The notes under the pieces: model-generated
The model's database searches: none
Told to the model about the DNA's origin: nothing
Seen by the model: only the letters and a program-made list of their open reading frames with translations
Position numbers and translations under genes: made by a program
DNA from: JBPOJN01 sp052033505
GTDB lineage: Bacteria > UBA10199 > JACPAL01 > GCA-016699445
Assembly: GCA_052033505.1 (NCBI GenBank)
Contig: JBPOJN010000020.1
Span: 37,173-101,172 of the forward strand
Direction: 5' to 3'
Length of the DNA: 64,000 nucleotides
Shown here: positions 58,938 to 64,000 of the stretch, piece by piece
Layout of the letters: every line of letters begins with the position of its first letter
How positions within the stretch are numbered: the stretch's first letter is position 1

Positions 58938-59372
58938 CTAGACCTCCCTCTCCAGGATTTTGGAGGCGATCTCGCGGCCGATTTCGCGCGACTTCGAGCG
59001 CAATTGCAACAGGGCTTCTTTGGATTCCAAATCGATCTTGCTGCGGACCTCTTCCAAGGACCTCTCGACTTCCAGGCGCGCTTTTTTCAACGACTCTTCT
59101 TTAAATTTCTCCCCGCCGGTGCGGATCTCGTCTTTTTTGCGGATGCCTTCGAGACGGGCAGCTTCAACTTTTTTGTCATAAGCCGCGGCCAACTTCTGGG
59201 ATTCGACGTCGAGGGCCTGCGCGCTTTCCCTCGTGCCTTCGGTGCCGGTGCGGCGGCGTTCGATCAAATGCAGCGCCGGGCGGAACACGCAGAAATGCAG
59301 CGCCAGGAACGCGACCATGAAAAGGATCCACTGATAAACGACGGTAAAATCTGGGATGAGTTCGATCTGCAT
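58938..59372 (-). CDS. atpF': ATP synthase F0 b' subunit
   Basis: A 144-residue second b-type stator subunit. It has one N-terminal membrane helix (VYQWILFMVAFLALHFCVFR) with the usual short periplasmic start (MQIELIPDFT), then a long helix (AAAYDKKVEAARLEGIRKKD). The b/b' pairing is known in cyanobacteria, alphaproteobacteria and some deltaproteobacteria. It is the first gene of the operon, about 100 bases after the candidate promoter. Confidence 0.9.
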   Translation of the reverse strand: MQIELIPDFTVVYQWILFMVAFLALHFCVFRPALHLIERRRTGTEGTRESAQALDVESQKLAAAYDKKVEAARLEGIRKKDEIRTGGEKFKEESLKKARLEVERSLEEVRSKIDLESKEALLQLRSKSREIGREIASKILEREV

Positions 59373-59479
59373 AAATTTAAAAGTGTTTAATAAAGACCAA
59401 GCCTAACCGCGCGTTTTAAGGACCGCGAAAACTCTTCAAAACAGCCCATTACGCTACGGGTTTGGGGCGAGGCGCGCCA

Positions 59480-59507
59480 CCTATAGCGGAAAGATTTTAT
59501 GTGTCAA
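59480..59507 (-). promoter_or_regulatory. Promoter of the ATP synthase operon
   Basis: On the minus strand a perfect TTGACA and TATAGG are separated by 16 bases, in the 150-base gap between bactofilin and the b' gene. The predicted leader is about 100 bases. Confidence 0.6.
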
Positions 59508-59522
59508 GACAAGGAGCAAAAA

Positions 59523-59939
59523 TTAGGCGGGACTGACGGCTTTCATGCCTTCAAAAGAGCGGAGCGTGTTGCTGTTCTTCTTGCCCATGCTGCAGCTGCC
59601 TTCGAAAATGACGCCTTCGTCGATGACCAAGGTCTGGGCCGTGATATCGCCTTGGACGACGGCCGGGGTGTGCATTTCAATGCGGTCGTGGGCCGTAATG
59701 GTTCCGCGGACTTCGCCGTGGATGATGATGCTGCCGACGTCGACCTTGCCGTCAATCAAGGCGCCTTCGCCGACGACCAAGGTGCCTTCGGAGAAGATTT
59801 CACCGGTGAATTTGCCGTTGATGCGGACCGTGCCTTCGAATGTAAGTTTACCTTCGAATTCGCAGCCCTTTTCCAAAAGTCCGCTAATGGGACCGGATCC
59901 TGCGGCGTCTCTCATGCCCATGGTTTTTTCTCCAAACAT
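59523..59939 (-). CDS. Bactofilin
   Basis: A 138-residue bactofilin, a self-assembling beta-helix cytoskeletal protein involved in cell shape, polar localisation or chromosome organisation. The beta-helix repeats are seen in LTFEGTVRINGKFTGEIFSE, GTLVVGEGALIDGKVD and VVQGDITAQTLVIDEG, with short polar ends. The AAGGGGGCC ribosome binding site supports ATG at 59939. It follows parB by 48 bases and may be co-transcribed with parAB. In Myxococcus, bactofilins organise ParABS components, which makes this neighbourhood suggestive. Confidence 0.9.
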   Translation of the reverse strand: MFGEKTMGMRDAAGSGPISGLLEKGCEFEGKLTFEGTVRINGKFTGEIFSEGTLVVGEGALIDGKVDVGSIIIHGEVRGTITAHDRIEMHTPAVVQGDITAQTLVIDEGVIFEGSCSMGKKNSNTLRSFEGMKAVSPA

Positions 59940-59987
59940 AACGGCCCCCTTCGTTTTGAAATTTGATTTTTCGCCATTGCTACGATT

Positions 59988-60917
59988 TTATAAACCGGAA
60001 ATCGCCAGTGATTGACAGATGCGATCTAAATCCACTTCAGAATAATATTCAATAATAATTTTGCCTTTTTCGCCTGAGGGCACGAGCCGTACCTGGGTGC
60101 CGAGGCGACGGCGTAAATGATCCAAAAGCGTGACGTATTTCGGCGGCAGCGATTTGATCTCGCGCGTTTTTTTGCCGGTCTTCAACACGCGCTTGGCTGC
60201 GACGCGCATCTCGAGTTCGCGTACGGACCACCCTTCTTCCGCGATGCGGTCGACGAAGAAAATCTGCTTTTCGATCTCCGGCACCGCAAGCAAAGCGCGC
60301 GCGTGTCCCATCGAGATCTTTCCGGATTGCAGGGCCTCTTTGGCCTTTAATGGCAGTTTCAAAAGACGCAGCAGGTTCGCCACGGTCGCGCGATCTTTAC
60401 CAACTTTTTGGGCGACCTGCTCTTGTGTGTAGCCGAATTTGTCCATGAGCTCTTGATAGGCGGCGGACTCTTCGATGGGATCCAAGTCCTCGCGCTGAAC
60501 GTTTTCAATGATGGCGAGCTCCAAAACTTCGGAGGCGCCGCCTTCGCGCAGGATGACGGGGACTTCGGGTAATCCCGCCAACCGCGCCGCACGGAGACGT
60601 CTCTCGCCCGAGACCAATTCATAGCGGTCGTTCTTCTTGGTCACGATCAGGGGATGGAGCATGCCCTTGTCTTTTAAGGACTGGGACAATTCGGCGATTT
60701 TGGCGTCGTCGAAAAACTTACGGGGCTGTTGTGGGTTTGCGACGACTTGGCCGATAGGGACCTTGAAGTAAGGTTGCTGCGCCGTTGGTGAGGCCGCCGC
60801 TGGAGCGGTAGAGACGGAGGGTTGGGTCGCCGCGGTGTTTGAGTTCGAAGCGGCGGAATCCACCGGACGGATCAAGGACGCGATGCCGCGACCGAGACCT
60901 TTTTTCTGAGGTTCCAT
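59988..60917 (-). CDS. parB: Chromosome partitioning protein ParB
   Basis: ParB is a CTPase clamp that loads at parS and spreads. The 309-residue protein begins with KKGLGRGIASLI, has a Ser/Thr/Ala-rich region (about 15-50), then QVVANPQQPRKFF, YELVSGERRLRAARLAGL (the GERRxRA CTP-binding box), IENVQREDLDPIEES and a helix-turn-helix (QVAQKVGKDRATVANLLRL). Two perfect parS sites lie within 1.5 kb. It is the second gene after parA with no gap. Confidence 0.97.
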   Translation of the reverse strand: MEPQKKGLGRGIASLIRPVDSAASNSNTAATQPSVSTAPAAASPTAQQPYFKVPIGQVVANPQQPRKFFDDAKIAELSQSLKDKGMLHPLIVTKKNDRYELVSGERRLRAARLAGLPEVPVILREGGASEVLELAIIENVQREDLDPIEESAAYQELMDKFGYTQEQVAQKVGKDRATVANLLRLLKLPLKAKEALQSGKISMGHARALLAVPEIEKQIFFVDRIAEEGWSVRELEMRVAAKRVLKTGKKTREIKSLPPKYVTLLDHLRRRLGTQVRLVPSGEKGKIIIEYYSEVDLDRICQSLAISGL

Positions 60918-61694
60918 TTAATGACCTCCTTTATAAGCGGGAATTTTTTCCAAAAACTCCTGAGCGAGTTCGAGGTAGCTTTGCGAGCCCTTGGACTTCA
61001 CATCATATAAGAGCACGGGCTTGCCGTGGCTGGGAGCTTCGGAGAGCCGTACGTTTCTGGCGATCACGGACCGAAAAACAAAATCACCGAAATGTTTGCG
61101 GATCTCCCCTTCTACGTCATGCGCGAGGTTGTTGCGTGCGTCGTACATCGTCAGCAGGATCCCGCCGATATTGAGCTGAGGGTTTAGGGATTTTTTGACG
61201 AGCTCGATCGTCTGCATAAGATCGGTCAACCCTTCGAGCGCGTAATATTCGCATTGAACCGGTACGATCAGGGCATGGGCGGCGGCCAAGACATTTAAAG
61301 TCAAAAGCCCCAAAGAAGGTGGCGAATCAATAAAGATGAAATCATAGCGGTCTTTATAGTGTTCCAAGGCCTTCTTTAGGCGAAATTCGCGCTCTTCGGT
61401 TTGGACAAGCTCGATCTCAGCCCCTACAAGGTCAGAAGTTCCTGGGATCAAGTCTAAAAAAGAAAGCCCCGTCGGCGTGGGCTCGATCGGAGATTCACCC
61501 AATAATAGAGAGTAACTATTTGAACTTATTGAATTTTTAGGGATTCCAAGGCCGCTACTAGTGTTCGATTGTGGGTCGAAGTCGATCAATAGCGTTCTTT
61601 TTTCAGCCGCCGCGAGGGAGGCCGCCAGATTAATGGCCGTAGTCGTCTTGCCGACCCCGCCCTTTTGATTACAAAATCCAATAATTACAGACAT
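60918..61694 (-). CDS. parA: Chromosome partitioning ATPase ParA
   Basis: A Walker-type ATPase which drives segregation with ParB. The 258-residue protein has the deviant Walker A CNQKGGVGKTTTAINLA, the LLIDFDPQSNTSSGLG box and DFIFIDSPPSLGLLTLNVLA. No N-terminal DNA-binding extension, so it is of the chromosomal (Soj-like) type. parB begins directly after its stop. It starts at 61694 after AAAAAAGG. A parS site lies in the gap to rsmG. Confidence 0.97.
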   Translation of the reverse strand: MSVIIGFCNQKGGVGKTTTAINLAASLAAAEKRTLLIDFDPQSNTSSGLGIPKNSISSNSYSLLLGESPIEPTPTGLSFLDLIPGTSDLVGAEIELVQTEEREFRLKKALEHYKDRYDFIFIDSPPSLGLLTLNVLAAAHALIVPVQCEYYALEGLTDLMQTIELVKKSLNPQLNIGGILLTMYDARNNLAHDVEGEIRKHFGDFVFRSVIARNVRLSEAPSHGKPVLLYDVKSKGSQSYLELAQEFLEKIPAYKGGH

Positions 61695-61778
61695 TTAGAC
61701 CTTTTTTGAAGTGCTGAACTTAGATGGAGATGTATTTAAAATCAACACAAATGTTTCACGGCGTACCGTCCGGTGCGC

Positions 61779-61794
61779 TGTTTCACGTGAAACA
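61779..61794. promoter_or_regulatory. parS site in the rsmG-parA intergenic region
   Basis: TGTTTCACGTGAAACA, the perfect 16-base palindromic consensus bound by ParB. A half-site TGTTTCACG lies at about 61752-61760. Confidence 0.95.
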
Positions 61795-61813
61795 TTTGTT
61801 GCGGCGATTGTCG

Positions 61814-62488
61814 TCAAAACGGAGAAATAATAATTAAATTTCGAACAGGCTCTGAAGTTTCGATTTGGTAGGGCTCTATCTTCAATTTCAATCCGTGTTG
61901 TTCGATAAGCGGGGAGGCCTCTTTCAGCTCTCCAGAGTCTTTGTCCACATCCCCGCTCTTCATGGCGATCACAACGCCCGATTCTTTCCTTTGAGGGAGT
62001 GCTAATGCGAAGAAATCTTTAAGAGAGAACGCTGCACGCGAAATAACGACATCGAACTTGTCGTCCAATTTCGTTTGTGCGTCCAATTTCAAATGAATCA
62101 CCTTAACGTCCTTAAGTTCAAGCTCCCGTGCAGCTGCTTTCATGAAGTCGCATTTCTTTTTAACAGCATCAATGAGTGTGACTTCAATCTCTGGAAACGC
62201 AATCTTAAGAGGCAAACCTGGGAAACCACCTCCAGAGCCAATATCCAGGAGTCGTATGGGATGCGCCCCGCACTGCGCGGTACGGTGCAGTGTTTCACGT
62301 GAAACATTTTTCATGAATTCTTCTATCGCGCCAACAGCAGCCAGCGAATCTAAGAAGTGCTTTTTGCGAATTTGTTCGGGATCGGTGATGGCTGTGAGAT
62401 TAATCTTTTCGTTCCAGCGCTTCAGGAGGGCTGTGTGGCGCTCGAAGGCGAGCCGATGACTTTCGTAAATGTCAGAGATCGATCGCAT
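61814..62488 (-). CDS. rsmG: 16S rRNA (guanine-527-N7)-methyltransferase RsmG
   Basis: RsmG (GidB) methylates G527 of 16S rRNA using S-adenosylmethionine. The 224-residue protein has RWNEKINLTAITDPEQIRKK and the SAM-binding LLDIGSGGGFPGLPLKIAFP. A parS site lies within its coding sequence (62291-62306) and encodes NVSRET, a common arrangement. It overlaps the mnmG end by 17 bases and precedes parA with a 119-base gap. Confidence 0.96.
   Translation of the reverse strand: MRSISDIYESHRLAFERHTALLKRWNEKINLTAITDPEQIRKKHFLDSLAAVGAIEEFMKNVSRETLHRTAQCGAHPIRLLDIGSGGGFPGLPLKIAFPEIEVTLIDAVKKKCDFMKAAARELELKDVKVIHLKLDAQTKLDDKFDVVISRAAFSLKDFFALALPQRKESGVVIAMKSGDVDKDSGELKEASPLIEQHGLKLKIEPYQIETSEPVRNLIIISPF
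62291..62306. promoter_or_regulatory. parS site inside rsmG
   Basis: A second perfect TGTTTCACGTGAAACA, in the coding sequence of rsmG, 512 bases from the first. This is a common site for parS in bacteria with the rsmG-parA-parB order. Confidence 0.95.
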
Positions 62489-64000
62489 GAGAGGAAAAGC
62501 TTCTCTTGAGATAAACAGACAGAATCGAGAGTGCCGCCGGTGTGATGCCCGGAATACGCGAAGCTTGGCCTAACGAAAAAGGACGAATCTTCGTGAGTTT
62601 TTCTACCGTTTCTCGTGAGAGGCCAGGGATGCCTTGATAGATGAAGGTATCCGGGATGCGTGTGTCTTCGAGCTTCTGAAAGCGTTTCACTTCATTGTCT
62701 TGGCGTCCGAGATAGCCTTCATAGCGGATCTGGATTTCTACTTCCTCTAAGACTTCTTCTTGCTGGTAAGCATCGAGAGACGTGAACTCAGGAGAGGCGA
62801 TATAGTCTGGTAAGGTCCTTAGGATCAGGGCGGTCCCGCCGGATTCGGGGCGTTTTAAGAGCGTGGCGATGGTGACACCTTCAAGGCGCCGCGTTTCGCA
62901 TAAAGATTTTAATCTATTGATTTCGTTTAGCTTTTTCGAGAAACGCTCATATTCTTCCGGAGACACGAGGCCTAATTGATGGCCGGTCTCCCGTAAGCGT
63001 AAGTCTGCATTGTCTTCTCGGAGCGCCAGCCGGTACTCCGCCCGCGATGTAAACATACGATAAGGTTCTGCGCGGCCTTCGGTGATCACACCGCGCGTGA
63101 CGAGGTCGTCGACCAAGATGCCGAGATAGGCTTCGGAGCGTTTGAAGATAAGAGGGGATTCGCCCCGTATTTTGAGGGCGGCATTGATTCCAGCCAGCAA
63201 TCCTTGCGCCGCGGCCTCTTCATAGCCTGTCGTACCGTTGATCTGGCCGGCGTGATAGAGGCCTTCGATAAGCTTCGTCTCCAAAGTCGGTTTCAATTGC
63301 GTCGGCGGGACGTAATCATATTCGATGGCGTAACCGGCTTTTGCGATCACGACGTTTTCCAATCCGCGAATCGTCCTCAAAAACTCGAGCTGAACGTCTT
63401 CCGGGAGGCTCGTGGAAATGCCGTTCGGGTACCATTCCGGATGATCCAGACCTTCGGGTTCCAGGAAAATCTGATGCCGGTCTTTGTCGGCGAACTTGAC
63501 GATCTTATCTTCGATGGATGGGCAGTAGCGTGGGCCCGTGGACTGGATCGTGCCGGAATACATCGGCGATCGGTTTAAGTTCCGGCGGATGACGTCATGG
63601 GTTTCGGCCGACGTGTGCGTGATGAAGCAGCTGACTTGCTTCTGTGAAATTGTCGTCGATGAAAAACTGAAACGATAAGGCCTCGCATCACCGGGTTGCG
63701 CCTCCATCACGCTGAAGTCGATACTCGTTCCCAAAAGCCGCGGCGGCGTTCCCGTTTTCAGACGGCCAACTTCGAAACCTAATTTCAAAAAACTTTCGCT
63801 GAGCAAATCCGAAGAGCGGTCATCGCGTCGTCCGCAACGCGTTTGTTTCTCGCCCGTATGCGCGAGCCCGCGTAAAAAAGTTCCCGTGCACACGATCACC
63901 GCATGCGTCAAAATTTTCCGTCCATCCTCAAGAATCAAACCTGTTACGCGGTTTTGCTGCGTCAAAAATTCGGTCGCCATGCCTTCGTAGATCGTCAAAT
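62472..64000 (-). CDS. mnmG: tRNA uridine-5-carboxymethylaminomethyl modification enzyme MnmG (5' end outside window)
   Basis: MnmG (GidA), with MnmE, builds the cmnm5 group on wobble U34 of tRNAs, using FAD and 5,10-methylene-THF. The frame is open to the window edge, so about 509 C-terminal residues of roughly 620 are seen. Family blocks present are VIVCTGTFLRGLAHTGEK, LKTGTPPRLLGTSIDFS, PRYCPSIEDKIVKFADK, NGISTSLPEDVQLEFLR, GQINGTTGYEEAAAQGLLAG and MFTSRAEYRLALREDNAD, and the C-terminal KIRPFSLGQASRIPGITPAA. It heads the mnmG-rsmG-parA-parB run, in the classical order. The 17-base overlap with rsmG suggests coupling. Confidence 0.97.
   Translation of the reverse strand, partial: LTIYEGMATEFLTQQNRVTGLILEDGRKILTHAVIVCTGTFLRGLAHTGEKQTRCGRRDDRSSDLLSESFLKLGFEVGRLKTGTPPRLLGTSIDFSVMEAQPGDARPYRFSFSSTTISQKQVSCFITHTSAETHDVIRRNLNRSPMYSGTIQSTGPRYCPSIEDKIVKFADKDRHQIFLEPEGLDHPEWYPNGISTSLPEDVQLEFLRTIRGLENVVIAKAGYAIEYDYVPPTQLKPTLETKLIEGLYHAGQINGTTGYEEAAAQGLLAGINAALKIRGESPLIFKRSEAYLGILVDDLVTRGVITEGRAEPYRMFTSRAEYRLALREDNADLRLRETGHQLGLVSPEEYERFSKKLNEINRLKSLCETRRLEGVTIATLLKRPESGGTALILRTLPDYIASPEFTSLDAYQQEEVLEEVEIQIRYEGYLGRQDNEVKRFQKLEDTRIPDTFIYQGIPGLSRETVEKLTKIRPFSLGQASRIPGITPAALSILSVYLKRSFSSHAIDL

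Noticed and set aside
1..64000. tRNA or rRNA genes
   Set aside because: Reading the intergenic regions on both strands showed no cloverleaf-like GTTCRANTC sequences and no rRNA segments. A covariance-model search was not possible, so a missed tRNA is not excluded.

Overview
This window carries a chromosome replication-origin region and about 45 kb of flanking sequence from a Gram-negative bacterium of roughly 55-58 % GC. Outer-membrane-style lipoproteins, a bactofilin gene directly after parAB, tandem DUF507 genes after gyrB, paired b/b' ATP synthase subunits and two PilZ proteins suggest a deltaproteobacterial-grade or related deep lineage. There is no rRNA gene or other decisive marker, so the phylum is left open.

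Layout. At 1-7.4 kb are the tail of an alpha-2-macroglobulin, an unrecognised gene, rsmE, mgtE, a photolyase operon, a PilZ protein and infA. At 7.5-12.5 kb are an M20 peptidase and a cobalamin riboswitch heading three lipoprotein genes, two of them beta-propeller-like. At 12.7-13.2 kb is a compact repeat-bounded element around a DUF559 nuclease gene. At 13.2-32.5 kb lies acyl-CoA metabolism. It includes four probable enzymes of the ethylmalonyl-CoA pathway (mesaconyl-CoA hydratase, methylsuccinyl-CoA dehydrogenase, malyl/methylmalyl-CoA lyase, epimerase), a crotonase and a second acyl-CoA dehydrogenase. Mixed in are a nucleotidyltransferase pair, two SDR enzymes, a metzincin-like fusion protein and several unknowns. 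At 32.5-43.5 kb are an AT-richer Fic gene with a palindromic operator-like site, an ArsC-like protein, the agmatine-to-putrescine pair, a lytic transglycosylase, PtsP, a frame-disrupted histidine kinase and a Cas4-like nuclease. At 43.5-64 kb is the origin core. The rpmH-rnpA-yidD-yidC operon runs left and dnaA-dnaN-gyrB-DUF507-DUF507 runs right. The mnmG-rsmG-parA-parB-bactofilin run and a seven-gene ATP synthase F1/stalk operon are on the opposite strand, with two perfect parS sites.

How parts fit together. The ethylmalonyl-CoA pathway and its methylmalonyl-CoA exit need B12-dependent mutases, so a B12-controlled surface lipoprotein operon in the same window is metabolically coherent, although no mutase is encoded here. 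Several single genes (mgtE, the M20 peptidase, the Nudix hydrolase, mch, mcd, epi) have promoter-like elements ending only 5-11 nt before the ATG and no ribosome binding site, suggesting leaderless or near-leaderless transcripts. Most informational genes do carry Shine-Dalgarno sequences.

Most interesting items: (1) the riboswitch-controlled lipoprotein trio, a candidate outer-surface B12 capture system resembling BtuG in logic; (2) the DUF559 element, whose terminal hairpins differ by paired compensatory changes, recalling REP/RAYT systems; (3) the dispersed ethylmalonyl-CoA pathway genes with similar promoters; (4) a metzincin-repeat-barrel fusion protein.
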